Notes: generated from the sequence alone by a model not told the origin. A stretch of 64,000 nt of DNA from Hymenobacter nivis (GCF_006439025.1 NZ_RCYZ01000002.1:372753-436752); one strand, 5' to 3'; counted from the first letter of the stretch, positions 45,542 through 54,615 are shown. Translations and numbers: made by a program.

Positions 45542-47152
45542 ATGGAAGTGCCCCACACCTACGAAACCCTTTGGCGCGATGTGAGCCCCCGGCCGGCCGC
45601 CGCCCCGCTCACCACCGCCCAGAAGCTGCTGCTGCCGCTAGGCCTGCTGCTATTCAATTGGTTGTTTTGGGCCGAAAAAACGGGGGTGAACGTGCTCGTT
45701 TACAGCTTGTTTATAGTAGGGGCCCAAGTGGGGCTACTGCCGCGCCACGCGGCGGCGCGGCGCACGGGCCTGTTTTGGCTAGCAGCGGCGGGCAGCCTGT
45801 TTGGCGGGGCAATGGCGGCCGTGTACGGCTCGGGGGCGGCGGTGCTGGCCACTGAGGCGTCGCTGCTGCTGCTGCTCGGGTTTGCCAACCAACCGCACCT
45901 GCGGCTGCTGGCCTACGCGCTGCTGACGGCCGCCGGCGGCACGCTGCGGGCGGCGCTGGCGGTGCCCCGCGCCTGGCAAGGGCGGCTGCTGAGCGGGACG
46001 GGCGCGCGCCGCAGCTGGTACTACGGCCGGTTGCTGCTGGGGCCCCTGGTGGTGCTGGCGGTGTTCCACGGGCTGTTTGCAGTAGCCAACCCACGCTATG
46101 CCGACCTGAGCGGGCGGGCGCTGGCGGCGGTGGAGAATTGGCTGGCGCAGCTCTGGCCCGATTTGTCGCTGGGCCACCTGCTGTTCCTGGGGCTGGGCTA
46201 CGTGCTGACGGCGGGGGCCCTGGTGGCCGTGCCGGTGTACTACTTCGCCGACCAGGAGTCGCGCCTGGGCGAGTTTGTGCGGCGGCAGCGCGACCGGGTG
46301 GCGTCGCTGGGCGTGCGCCGGCCCGATTTCCGGGCGCGCGCGTTTGGGGCCCTGGGCCTGCGCAAGGAGTGGCTGATGGCGGCGGCCGTGCTCGGGCTGG
46401 TGAACGCGCTGCTGCTGGCGGTGAATATCATCGACATCAACTGGCTGTGGTTTGGCTTTGTGCCCGCGCCGGACTTCGACCTGGCGCAGTTCGTGCACGA
46501 GGGTACGTACGTGCTCATTTTCAGCATTTTGCTGGCCATGGCGCTGGTGCTGTGGTTTTTCCGCCGCAACCTGAACTTCTACGGCCCCGGGCTGCCGTGG
46601 CTGCGCGCCGGGGCCACGGCCTGGGTGCTGCAAAACGCGGTGCTGGCCGTGTCGGTGGGCCTGCGCAACTACTACTACGTGGCTAGCCGGGGCCTGGCCT
46701 ACAAGCGCCTGGGCGTGTGCTTGTTCCTATTGCTCACGCTGTTTGGGCTGGGCACCATGCTGCTCAAAATCTGGCAGCGCCGCTCCGTCTACGCCCTGGT
46801 GCGCCTCAACTTCCTGGCCGCCTACGCGGTGCTGCTGGTGCTGGCGGCCGGCAATTGGGAGGTGTGGATGGCCCGCTACAACCTGCGCCCCGGGTTTGCG
46901 AGCATCGACGCGGGCTTCCTGTTCGACCTGCCCGGCCGGGCCCTGCCCACGCTGCTGGCCCAACGCGCGGCCCTGAACCAGCTGCCGCAACTCACCAGCG
47001 AAAGCTACCGCGGGCCCGTGGTCATCAGCGCCGCCGATGCCCAGCGCCGCCTCGACGCTGCGGTGGACGCCTGGCGCCAGCGCCAGCGCACCTACACCGG
47101 CTGGCAGGGTTGGAACTACGCCGATTGGCAAGCTGCAAAAATGCTGCGCTAA
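45542..47152 (+). CDS. DUF4173/DUF4153-type membrane protein
   Basis: 536 residues with about 12 membrane segments and no signal peptide. The N-terminal LLPLGLLLFNWLFWAEKTGVN is the typical opening of this family. Other tracts are LAQFVHEGTYVLIFSILLAMAL and LRNYYYVASRGLAYKRLGV, and a C-terminal soluble tail (SAADAQRRLDAAVDAWRQR). Function unknown; in Bacteroidota it tends to sit near winged-helix regulators. The shared operator at 45502 suggests control by the neighbouring regulator. Confidence 0.82.
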   Translation: MEVPHTYETLWRDVSPRPAAAPLTTAQKLLLPLGLLLFNWLFWAEKTGVNVLVYSLFIVGAQVGLLPRHAAARRTGLFWLAAAGSLFGGAMAAVYGSGAAVLATEASLLLLLGFANQPHLRLLAYALLTAAGGTLRAALAVPRAWQGRLLSGTGARRSWYYGRLLLGPLVVLAVFHGLFAVANPRYADLSGRALAAVENWLAQLWPDLSLGHLLFLGLGYVLTAGALVAVPVYYFADQESRLGEFVRRQRDRVASLGVRRPDFRARAFGALGLRKEWLMAAAVLGLVNALLLAVNIIDINWLWFGFVPAPDFDLAQFVHEGTYVLIFSILLAMALVLWFFRRNLNFYGPGLPWLRAGATAWVLQNAVLAVSVGLRNYYYVASRGLAYKRLGVCLFLLLTLFGLGTMLLKIWQRRSVYALVRLNFLAAYAVLLVLAAGNWEVWMARYNLRPGFASIDAGFLFDLPGRALPTLLAQRAALNQLPQLTSESYRGPVVISAADAQRRLDAAVDAWRQRQRTYTGWQGWNYADWQAAKMLR

Positions 47153-47209
47153 TGAAGCTGGGTTCCTAATTACTTATTATAAAACGCTGTTAAATAACTA
47201 ATTAATATC

Positions 47210-47428
47210 ATGACAATCAAACAATTTGCCTGCTTGGCGCTGTGCCTGGTGACCTGCCTGGGCGACCTGACCACTTTCGGATTTCTGCTCTCGTGGCGCG
47301 ACCGGGCGGCTACGCCCAGCCTGCGGCGGGCGCGGTTGCTGCGCGGGGTGTTGCCGGGCGCGGTGGCGCTGGGGGCCCTGCTGCTCGCGGCCCTGGTGCG
47401 CACCATGCTGCTGTGGTCGGAGCAATAA
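47210..47428 (+). CDS. Small membrane protein, unknown
   Basis: 72 residues with two membrane helices (FACLALCLVTCLGDLTTFGFLL and LLRGVLPGAVALGALLLAALV). It follows the DUF4173-type gene by 57 AT-rich bases and precedes the Coq4 homologue by 26. No family known. Confidence 0.55.
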   Translation: MTIKQFACLALCLVTCLGDLTTFGFLLSWRDRAATPSLRRARLLRGVLPGAVALGALLLAALVRTMLLWSEQ

Positions 47429-47454
47429 ATGACTCGTTTAAACCGCTCAATCCC

Positions 47455-47967
47455 ATGCCGTTCGTTCGCGCAACCAAGCTGAACGCCTACCAAGTGCTGG
47501 CCCGCAAAATCATTGTGCACGCCCGTACCTCGTTCCTGATTCCCATTTTCCAGCGGCTGTACGGGCGGGCGCCGGCGGGCATCCGGCTGGCTGAGCTGCA
47601 AAGCCTGCCGCCCGGCACCCTGGGCCGCGGCGTGGCCGACCTGCTGGCCCGCCACGGCCTGCAGCTGATACCCCACTACGAAGACCACGACCTGAAGCAC
47701 GTGCTGCTGGGCTACGACATGACGCCCGAGGACGAGCTGAAGCTCAAGGCCTTCACGCTGGGCAACGGCGACTGGTCGCTCACCTGCGTGGGGTTTCTGC
47801 TGTTCGCTGTGCTCACGCCCGAGGGGTGGCCCGGGCTGCTGCGCCACTACCGCCGCGGCCGCCGAGTGCCGCCCGTGTTCCACTGGAAACTAGCTGATTA
47901 CGCTGCCCACGACCTGGCCCGCCTGCGCCAATCCATCGGCCTGCGCGTGCACGCCGTCAGAAGTTAA
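47455..47967 (+). CDS. Coq4 family protein
   Basis: 170 residues. The tract LGRGVADLLARHGL, then YEDHDLKHVLLGYDMTPEDE, contains the Coq4 zinc signature HDxxH-x11-E exactly, followed by KAFTLGNGDWSLTC. Eukaryotic Coq4 acts in ubiquinone assembly and ring decarboxylation. Bacteroidota use menaquinone, so the role here is open. The ATG at 47455 follows the small membrane protein closely. Confidence 0.78.
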   Translation: MPFVRATKLNAYQVLARKIIVHARTSFLIPIFQRLYGRAPAGIRLAELQSLPPGTLGRGVADLLARHGLQLIPHYEDHDLKHVLLGYDMTPEDELKLKAFTLGNGDWSLTCVGFLLFAVLTPEGWPGLLRHYRRGRRVPPVFHWKLADYAAHDLARLRQSIGLRVHAVRS

Positions 47968-47973
47968 GCCGCC

Positions 47974-48378
47974 GTGGAAAACTCACCAAACCCCCCGGGG
48001 CCCCAAACCCTGGCGCAGTGGCTGCGGGCCAGCGTGGGCTGGACGCTGGCGAGCGTAGCCGCCGGCGCGGCGCTGTGGTACGCCTGTATTGTAAGAACCA
48101 ATTACTTAACGCCACCTGGTGAGCATTCGTCAGAGATTATTTCCCTCCTCCTGTTGGGGTGGGTAGGTGGTTGCATAGCTGTATCGCGGCGTGCTTTGCC
48201 GGGTTTTGCTGCTGCTGCCCAGCAAGCTAGCCGCGGCCCATTGTCTGGGATGCACACTGGCGCTTACGTGTGGTGCATAGCGTTGCGCCTATTACTGGCG
48301 GTTTGGATGACAGCCAGCTTTTTCCTATTTCTGATCTTTTTGATCAGCCTCCTTGGCACCGCTACATATACATATTAA
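47974..48378 (+). CDS. Membrane protein of unknown function
   Basis: 134 residues from a GTG start 6 bases after the Coq4 stop, so probably co-transcribed with it. Three hydrophobic segments (VGWTLASVAAGAALWYACI, IISLLLLGWVGGCIAV, MTASFFLFLIFLISLLG). Its second half is less GC-rich than its neighbours. No family recognised. Confidence 0.62.
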   Translation: MENSPNPPGPQTLAQWLRASVGWTLASVAAGAALWYACIVRTNYLTPPGEHSSEIISLLLLGWVGGCIAVSRRALPGFAAAAQQASRGPLSGMHTGAYVWCIALRLLLAVWMTASFFLFLIFLISLLGTATYTY

Positions 48379-48415
48379 GCTAATCACTGAGCTGAGCAAT
48401 TTATTTAGGTGCCTT

Positions 48416-48778
48416 ATGAAATCACTTGCTACCTCCCGCCCGCCGCGTTGGCTGCCGCCGTGGCCGGTGGTGCCGCCGCTGCTGTGGGCCACGGCCGCCG
48501 TGGCGGTGCTGGCGGTGCTCAGCCTGGTTTTTAAGCACGAGCTGTGGACCCGCCCGGGCCGCGCCGGGTCCGGGAGCGCCGCAGTGCTGCTGGGGGCCCT
48601 GGTGGTGGCTGGCCCGCAAGTAGCGCGGGTGCTCTGGAATTGGCCGGCGGCCTACGCGGGGCCCCGGTGGTTGGGCATATTGTTCGAGGTGGGGACCCGG
48701 GCGGCGGCCGTGGGGCTGCTCGTGCTGGAGTTGCTGGGCTGCCTCGTGCTAGCGGGCCTAATGCTACTTGGCGGATAA
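48416..48778 (+). CDS. Membrane protein of unknown function
   Basis: 120 residues starting MKSLATSRPPRWLPPWPVV, with three hydrophobic segments (LLWATAAVAVLAVLSLVF, AAVLLGALVVAGPQVARVL, AAVGLLVLELLGCLVLAGLML). A longer in-frame start at 48353 would overlap the previous gene and lacks support. The last bases, AGTACTTGGCGGATAAAG, occur twice in tandem around the stop (48766-48797). Confidence 0.55.
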   Translation: MKSLATSRPPRWLPPWPVVPPLLWATAAVAVLAVLSLVFKHELWTRPGRAGSGSAAVLLGALVVAGPQVARVLWNWPAAYAGPRWLGILFEVGTRAAAVGLLVLELLGCLVLAGLMLLGG

Positions 48779-48931
48779 AGTACTTGGCGGATAAAGCGCC
48801 AGGGTGCGGAAGGCTAACGTGCAAGCTGGCTGGTTTTTTGGTGCTAGTTGGTTAGTTTAGCAGCGCCGGCCGGTTCGTGCTCCGTTGCGGAGCGGGGGCC
48901 CTGGACGATCCTTCCCAACCACCTCCCGCTC

Positions 48932-49324
48932 ATGGCCCGTTTCTTCCTGTTGCTGCTGCTGTTTGTGGCCATTGTGCTGGAATTGGGGCTCACGGGCGGG
49001 GCCTTTTTTGCACCGGCCTTCACGCTGGGCAAGTTTGGGGTGAAGTACGGGCCCGACACGGCCTTTCTGGGCTACCTCACGGGCTGGTTTTTGCTGTTTG
49101 TGTCGGCGGTGGCGGTGCAGGCCTTTGCCTGGGTGTGGCAGCGGCGGCCAAACTTTGCGGCCCTGTGCTACCTGCTGGGCGCGTGGTGGGTCGGCATCGG
49201 CATTGGCATCTACATCGTGTTCGGCCGGCCCGATAACCTGCTGCTCGACTCCATCAAAGGGGCCCTGCTGATGCTGCTGGCCTGGCGCTGCCAAGGCGGC
49301 CGCATGCCGCTGCGGCGCTACTAA
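48932..49324 (+). CDS. Membrane protein of unknown function
   Basis: 130 residues, four predicted membrane segments (MARFFLLLLLFVAIVLELGL, YLTGWFLLFVSAVAVQAFAW, FAALCYLLGAWWVGIGIGIYI, SIKGALLMLLAW). The ATG at 48932 gives a natural N-terminal helix. The arrangement resembles small inner-membrane proteins of unknown role. Confidence 0.65.
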   Translation: MARFFLLLLLFVAIVLELGLTGGAFFAPAFTLGKFGVKYGPDTAFLGYLTGWFLLFVSAVAVQAFAWVWQRRPNFAALCYLLGAWWVGIGIGIYIVFGRPDNLLLDSIKGALLMLLAWRCQGGRMPLRRY

Positions 49325-49377
49325 GCCAGCGGGGGCCCTATCTTGGGGCCGGGGCCGCTGGTGCCCCGCCGCCGCTT

Positions 49378-49776
49378 ATGCTTCCTCCCCTGTTGCTGCC
49401 CGCCCCGCCCAAGCCCTCGCGCCTGGGCCGGGCGCTGGCCGCCGCCCAGGCCGCCAAAGAAACCCTGAGCTTCCTGCTGCTGGTGCTGCCGCTGGCCCTG
49501 GAGTCCCCCCTGGTGCTTGTATCGGCCCTGCCCGGGCTGGGGCTGTACTTGTTGCACCTGTACCTAGCCAGCGGCCGGGCCAGCCGGGTGCTGGCCGTGG
49601 CCACCTGGGTGCTCACGCTGGCCGATGAGCTGTGGGCCGTGCTGCTCTACCACGACCTGGGGGCCCCGCTGGCGGCCCGGCGCCTGCACCTCAGCCACTG
49701 CCTGGGCATCGGCCTCAGCCTGCTGGCCCTGGCCGAGCTGGCCGCGCGCTGGGCGCGCCGCCGCCGGCCGGCGTAG
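49378..49776 (+). CDS. Membrane protein of unknown function
   Basis: 132 residues rich in Leu with three or four hydrophobic segments (SFLLLVLPLALESPLVLVSAL, VLAVATWVLTLADELWAVLL, CLGIGLSLLALAELAARWA). It has no known domain, and the composition is strongly biased, so the coding call is less certain than for neighbours. It ends 78 bases before the PBP1A gene. Confidence 0.5.
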   Translation: MLPPLLLPAPPKPSRLGRALAAAQAAKETLSFLLLVLPLALESPLVLVSALPGLGLYLLHLYLASGRASRVLAVATWVLTLADELWAVLLYHDLGAPLAARRLHLSHCLGIGLSLLALAELAARWARRRRPA

Positions 49777-49797
49777 GGCCCCCGGCCCCGCCCGCGG

Positions 49798-49805
49798 TAT
49801 ATTTG
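49798..49805 (+). promoter_or_regulatory. TAnnTTTG element for the PBP1A gene
   Basis: TATATTTG, an exact match to the -7 element, 49 bases before the ATG at 49855, in otherwise GC-rich sequence. Confidence 0.6.
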
Positions 49806-49854
49806 TACTTCTGCGTGGCGGGGCCGTGGCCCCGCCTTCCACCTGCGTTCCTGC

Positions 49855-52245
49855 ATGGCCGTTCCCTCCCCGCCGCTCCCACCCGCGCCGCCTGCGCGCT
49901 TGCCCACCCCGTCTGGCCGCTGGCCGCGCCGCCTGGTGCGGTGGGGCTGGGCCCTGTTCGGGCTGAGCCTGGTGCTCTTCCTGGTCTACCCCATCTTGGT
50001 CAGCACCAACTTCTTATTTCTGTTTGGAAAGTCGCCGAGCCTGGCCGAGCTGGAAAGCCCCAAGGTGGAGCAGGCCTCCGAGCTGTACACCGCCGATGGG
50101 GTGCTGATGGGTAAGTACTTTCGCGAAAACCGCTCGCCGGTGCCGCTGAGTAAGATTTCCCCGCTGCTCATCAAGGCCCTGGTGGCGACGGAAGACGTGC
50201 GCTTCTACGACCACGCCGGCATCGACGGGCCGGCCCTGCTGGGGGCCCTGGCGGCGGCCGCGCGCGGCGAAAAGCGCGGTGGCTCGACCCTCACCCAGCA
50301 GCTGGCCAAAAACTTGTACAAAACCCGGCGCGGCGAAACCCGCGGCGGCCTCGGCCACGTGCCCGGCCTGAACACGCTCATCAGCAAAACCAAGGAGTGG
50401 CTGACGGCCGTGGAGCTGGAGCGCCGCTACACGAAAGAGGAAATTCTGCGCATGTACCTGAACACGGTGGAGTACGGCTCGAACGCCTACGGCGTCAAGG
50501 TGGCGGCCAAAACCTACTTCAACACCTCGCCCGATAGCCTCTCGGCAGTTCAGGCCGCCATGCTGGTGGGCGTGCTGAACAACCCCACAGCTTATAACCC
50601 GCGCTTCCACCCCGAAGCCGCCCGCCGCCGCCGCAACGTGGTGCTGGAGCGCATGGGCCAGGCCGGTATCTTGAAAGCCAGCGAAGTAGGGGCCCTGCAA
50701 GCCCTGCCCGTAGCCCTCGACTACCACGTGGAGCGCCACATCGACGGGCCCGACAACTACTTCCGCGGGGCCATTGGCCAAGTGATTACCAAGTGGTGCG
50801 ACGACCACGACCTGGACCTGTACCGCGACGGCCTGCGCATCTACACCACCCTCGATTCGCGGATGCAGGACCACGCCGAAGTGGCCCTGCACGAGCGCAT
50901 GAAGGCCCTCCAGCGCAACTTCGACAACTTCTGGCGCAACCGCGGCCAAAACCCCTGGGTGGACGAAAAAGGCGAGGAAATCCCCGATTTCATCAACACC
51001 CAAATCAAGCGCACCGAGGTGTATAAAACCCTCAACAACCGCTACCACGGCAACCAGGCGCAGATTGAGGCGGCCCTGAACCTGAAGCGCCCGATGAAGG
51101 TCTTCACCTGGAAGCACGACGACGGCGACACCACGCTGGTGATGTCGTCGCTCGATTCATTGGCCTACTACAAGCACTTTTTGCAGGCCGGCATGATGAC
51201 GATGGACCCCTACACGGGCTCCATCAAGGCTTGGGTGGGGGGCCTGGACTACCGTTTCTTCCAGTACGACCACGTGAAGCAGGGCCGCCGCCAGGCCGGC
51301 TCCACCTTCAAGCCGTTTGTGTACCTCACGGCTCTCGACAACGGCTACTCGCCCTGCGACCGGATCCGGGACCAGCGCGTGACCATCAAGTACGTCGAGA
51401 ACGGCAAGCCCATGGAGTGGCAGCCTGACAACGTGACCCGTGAATACACCGGCATCAACATGACGCTGCGCCACGCCATGGCCCGCTCCGTGAACTCCGT
51501 AACGGCCCAGTTAACAGAGCTGGTAGGCTGGGACAAAGTGGCTGTGTACGCCCGCAAAGTGGGCATTACCAGCCCGTTGCTGCCGGTGCCGAGCATCGGC
51601 CTGGGCTCGGCCGGCGACGTGAGCGTGTACGAGATGGTGGACGCCTACAGCACGTTCATGAACACGGGCTTCCGCTCGCAGCCCCGCCTCATCACCCGCA
51701 TCGAGGACCGCCACGGCAACGTCATCCAGCAGTTCGACCCCGTGCAGCGCCGCGCCATCTCGCCTGAAACGGCCTGGCTGATGACCTACATGCTGCGCGG
51801 CGGCATGGAGGAGCCCGGCGGCACCTCGCAGGCCCTGTGGGACTACGACCTCTGGCACAAGGACAACCAAATCGGCGGCAAAACCGGCACCACCTCCAAC
51901 TACTCCGACGGCTGGTACATGGGCCTCACCAAGGACCTGGTGACCGGCGTGTGGGTGGGCGGCGAAGACCGCAGCATCCACTTCGTGGGCTCGCAGCAGG
52001 GTGAGGGCGGCCGCACGGCCTTGCCCATCTACGGCAAGTACATGGAGAAGATTTACCAGGATAAATCCCTGGGCTACGACTACGGCCACTTCCCCGACCC
52101 CACGGTCAAAATCAATAAAAAATACACTTGCACCTCGCCCGACGAGCCCCGTCGCCGCCGCGAATCTGCCGTGGATACTATCGCCGCCGACAACCTATTG
52201 GAGCGCATGAACGGCGATAATGGCGTGCCGGATAGTGTGCGTTAG
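49855..52245 (+). CDS. Penicillin-binding protein 1A (bifunctional transglycosylase-transpeptidase)
   Basis: 796 residues. One membrane anchor near 30-50 is followed by a GT51 domain: catalytic Glu113 in TEDVRFYDHAGID, then GGSTLTQQLAKNL and KEEILRMYLNTVEYGSNAYG. The transpeptidase domain has SxxK (STFK, Ser483), SxN in ARSVNSVTAQL, and KTG (Lys676) in GGKTGTTSNYSDGW. It polymerises glycan strands and cross-links peptides at the inner membrane. The N-terminal 25 residues are Pro-rich. Probably monocistronic. Confidence 0.96.
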   Translation: MAVPSPPLPPAPPARLPTPSGRWPRRLVRWGWALFGLSLVLFLVYPILVSTNFLFLFGKSPSLAELESPKVEQASELYTADGVLMGKYFRENRSPVPLSKISPLLIKALVATEDVRFYDHAGIDGPALLGALAAAARGEKRGGSTLTQQLAKNLYKTRRGETRGGLGHVPGLNTLISKTKEWLTAVELERRYTKEEILRMYLNTVEYGSNAYGVKVAAKTYFNTSPDSLSAVQAAMLVGVLNNPTAYNPRFHPEAARRRRNVVLERMGQAGILKASEVGALQALPVALDYHVERHIDGPDNYFRGAIGQVITKWCDDHDLDLYRDGLRIYTTLDSRMQDHAEVALHERMKALQRNFDNFWRNRGQNPWVDEKGEEIPDFINTQIKRTEVYKTLNNRYHGNQAQIEAALNLKRPMKVFTWKHDDGDTTLVMSSLDSLAYYKHFLQAGMMTMDPYTGSIKAWVGGLDYRFFQYDHVKQGRRQAGSTFKPFVYLTALDNGYSPCDRIRDQRVTIKYVENGKPMEWQPDNVTREYTGINMTLRHAMARSVNSVTAQLTELVGWDKVAVYARKVGITSPLLPVPSIGLGSAGDVSVYEMVDAYSTFMNTGFRSQPRLITRIEDRHGNVIQQFDPVQRRAISPETAWLMTYMLRGGMEEPGGTSQALWDYDLWHKDNQIGGKTGTTSNYSDGWYMGLTKDLVTGVWVGGEDRSIHFVGSQQGEGGRTALPIYGKYMEKIYQDKSLGYDYGHFPDPTVKINKKYTCTSPDEPRRRRESAVDTIAADNLLERMNGDNGVPDSVR

Positions 52246-52298
52246 CTAAGTATTTAGGAGTTATTGCGTTTAGCAGGAATTAAAAGCTAAATGCACAA

Positions 52299-53204
52299 TT
52301 ATTCTGCTCCATACAACTCCTTTAGGGCCCCACGGAGCACCGGGTAATCGAACTCAAAGCCCTGCTTCATCACCTTTTCGGCACTCACGTACTGGCCGGC
52401 TAATACGATTTCGCTCTGCTCGCCTAGTAGCAGTTTGAGGGCGAAGGTTGGCACCTTAGGTAGCAGCAGCGGGCGGTGCAACACCTCGGCCAGCACTTCG
52501 GTGAAGGCCTCATTGGTGGCGGGGTAAGGGGCCACGGCATTGTAGGGCCCCTGCCATGCGTCGTCGGCGAGCATGGCCATAAATAGATGGCACAAATCGT
52601 CGAGGTGTACCCAGGACAGGTACTGCTGGCCAGTTCCCAGCGGGGCCCCCAGGCCCAGCTTCACAGTAGCGGCCAGCGGCACCAGGGCCCCACCCTTGGT
52701 ACTGAGCACCACGCCGATGCGCGGCGTGATAAGCCGAATGCCCAGTGCTGCAATGGGTGCGGCGGCTTGCTCCCAGCGCTGAGTTAATTCGGCTAGGAAA
52801 TCGTGCGCCGGGGGCGTTTCCTCGGTGGCCAGCCGGTCGCCAGTGTTGCCGTAGTAGCCGATGGCCGACGCCGAGAGCACGGCCTGCACGCGGTGGCCGG
52901 GCTTGGCCAGCTCGCGGTGCAGCAGGGCCAAGCTGTCGAGGCGGCTGGCGGCCAGCACTTTCTTGCGGTCCTCCGTCCAGCGGCCTTCGCCCACGTTGGC
53001 CCCGGCTAGGTTCACCACCACGTCGGCAAAGGGCACGGCAGCTGGGTCGATGGTGCCGTCGGCGGGGGCCCACACGAAGGTTTGGTAGGGCCCCTGGCCA
53101 CCCGCCTCGCGGCTGAGCAGCGCCACTTCGTGGCCGGCTTCGGTGAGCAGTTGGGAGAGGCGGGTACCCACGAGGCCCGTGCCGCCGGTGATGAGGACTT
53201 TCAT
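52299..53204 (-). CDS. TIGR01777 family NAD-dependent epimerase-like oxidoreductase
   Basis: 301 residues. It starts MKVLITGGTGLVGTRLSQLL, an N-terminal Rossmann motif, with ADVVVNLAGANVGEGRW, AVLSASAIGYYGNTGD and ITPRIGVVLSTKGGAL as family blocks. The C-terminal DUF1731 domain ends the protein (LLPKVPTFALKLLLGEQ). The family (YfcH-like) has an extended SDR fold with unknown substrate. The ATG at 53202-53204 is fixed by the Rossmann motif. Confidence 0.93.
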   Translation of the reverse strand: MKVLITGGTGLVGTRLSQLLTEAGHEVALLSREAGGQGPYQTFVWAPADGTIDPAAVPFADVVVNLAGANVGEGRWTEDRKKVLAASRLDSLALLHRELAKPGHRVQAVLSASAIGYYGNTGDRLATEETPPAHDFLAELTQRWEQAAAPIAALGIRLITPRIGVVLSTKGGALVPLAATVKLGLGAPLGTGQQYLSWVHLDDLCHLFMAMLADDAWQGPYNAVAPYPATNEAFTEVLAEVLHRPLLLPKVPTFALKLLLGEQSEIVLAGQYVSAEKVMKQGFEFDYPVLRGALKELYGAE

Positions 53205-53286
53205 ACAGAAGCGAGTATGTGGAAGAGTAAGCTCATCTACGACAAATACCGCCCGGTGGTACCACCGCGCCCGCCACTTCGGGGTC

Positions 53287-53946
53287 CTACTTGCCGATTT
53301 GCCGCAGAAACTCGGTGCGCAGGGCCGCGTCGGTGGCGAAGCGCCCGCCATACTCGCTGGTGAGCGTCGAGCTGCTGGTGTCGTTCACGCCGCGGCTCAT
53401 CACGCACAAGTGGTCGGCCTCGATGAGCACGGCCACGTCGGGCGTGCCCAGGCTCTGCTGGAGCTCCTCGGCAATCTGGCGGGTGAGGCGCTCCTGCACC
53501 TGCGGGCGGCGGGCGTAGTGCTGCACCACGCGGTTGAGCTTGCTGAGGCCCACCACGTTGCCGGCCGGTAGATAAGCCACGTGGGCCTTGCCCACGATGG
53601 GCACGAAGTGGTGCTCGCAGCACGAGAACAGCGTGATGTCGCGCTCCACCAGCAGCTGGTGGTAGCCGTAGCGGTTCTCAAACAGCTTCACGTCGGGCCG
53701 GTGGGCGGGGTTTAGGCCCCGGAACCACTCCTGCACGTACATTTTGGCCACCCGGTGCGGCGTGCCGGCCAGGCTGTCGTCGGCCAGGTCGAGGCCCAAC
53801 TCTTCCATAATGGCCGCGAAATGGCCCGCGATGGCCGCAATCTTGGTGTCGTCCGCCGCGTCGAAGGCGTCGGGTCGCAGAGGGGTGCGCAGGCCCGGGG
53901 GCAGGTGCGCGTCGGGGGCGGGGCGGGCCCCGGAGTCGTTAGCCAT
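53287..53946 (-). CDS. folE: GTP cyclohydrolase I
   Basis: 219 residues; converts GTP to 7,8-dihydroneopterin triphosphate. Zinc ligands are in [16 protein letters not shown] (Cys and His) and [32 protein letters not shown] and the [15 protein letters not shown] segment are typical. The ATG at 53944-53946 overlaps the end of the upstream PTPS-type gene by eight bases, so the two are coupled. The product feeds folate, 7-deazaguanine or tetrahydrobiopterin pathways; the partner points to the latter two. Confidence 0.96.
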   Translation of the reverse strand: MANDSGARPAPDAHLPPGLRTPLRPDAFDAADDTKIAAIAGHFAAIMEELGLDLADDSLAGTPHRVAKMYVQEWFRGLNPAHRPDVKLFENRYGYHQLLVERDITLFSCCEHHFVPIVGKAHVAYLPAGNVVGLSKLNRVVQHYARRPQVQERLTRQIAEELQQSLGTPDVAVLIEADHLCVMSRGVNDTSSSTLTSEYGGRFATDAALRTEFLRQIGK

Positions 53947-54346
53947 GATATTCGGCAAAGTTACGCGCCGTCTCGTGGAGCGTGACCGATAGCGCCAGCT
54001 CGGCCGCCAAATGTGGCCGTAGGCGCTCCCAGATGGCCACGGCGATGTGTTCGACCGTGGGGTTGATGGTGCGGAATTCTTCCACGTCCAGGTTGAGGTT
54101 GCGGTGGTCGTAGCGGTCGAGCACCTCGCGCTTGATGAGGTTGCTCAGCCGCTTCATGTCGTACACGTAGCCCGTGTCGGGGTCCACGGGCCCGGTGAGG
54201 CGCACCACCAAGTTGTAGTTGTGGCCGTGGTAGTTGGGGTTGTTGCAGGGCCCAAACACACGCTGGTTTTGTGCCTCGTCCCAAGCGGGGTTGTGAAGGC
54301 GATGGGCGGCGTTGAAATGCTCGGCGCGGCAGACGGTTACGGACAT
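53939..54346 (-). CDS. 6-pyruvoyl-tetrahydropterin synthase / QueD family protein
   Basis: 135 residues. Zinc His residues are in [10 protein letters not shown] and [11 protein letters not shown]. The catalytic Cys is in [15 protein letters not shown], whose CNNPNxHGHNY form resembles animal PTPS more than the short Cys-x3-HGH form of E. coli Que[17 protein letters not shown] and [13 protein letters not shown] also resemble PTPS. It uses dihydroneopterin triphosphate made by the overlapping folE. Whether it makes tetrahydrobiopterin or the queuosine precursor is not decided by sequence. Confidence 0.9.
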   Translation of the reverse strand: MSVTVCRAEHFNAAHRLHNPAWDEAQNQRVFGPCNNPNYHGHNYNLVVRLTGPVDPDTGYVYDMKRLSNLIKREVLDRYDHRNLNLDVEEFRTINPTVEHIAVAIWERLRPHLAAELALSVTLHETARNFAEYHG

Positions 54347-54615
54347 AGTTACACTTAACCGGGCCTTCACAAAATTTGTTCGGCAACCGAGCGGGCAGAA
54401 AGTGCCACCCTTGGAGCCCGTTTAGGCAGTGCAATTTTATGATAGAAGAACGAGTAAATTTAAATTATCTAATAAAAATACAGTTTTAGGGTAAATTTTT
54501 GGTACTTTATGGTGTATGCTTGCGGAATAGACATAAATTTGAAATGCCAAACCAGTCCGGTATTCTTTACGCGTTTACAATCCTATCTTTTTAGCTTTTT
54601 CTAATATTTACTTCC
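54347..54615. other. AT-rich intergenic region between divergent genes
   Basis: 269 bases, far more AT-rich than the window average, especially 54435-54600. It holds a TAAATTTG element (54534-54541) for the gene at 54616 and many T-runs. No ORF or RNA was recognised; a binding region for nucleoid proteins is possible. Confidence 0.5.
54534..54541 (+). promoter_or_regulatory. TAnnTTTG element for the exported coiled-coil protein
   Basis: TAAATTTG lies 75 bases before the ATG at 54616, in an AT-rich region. Confidence 0.5.
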
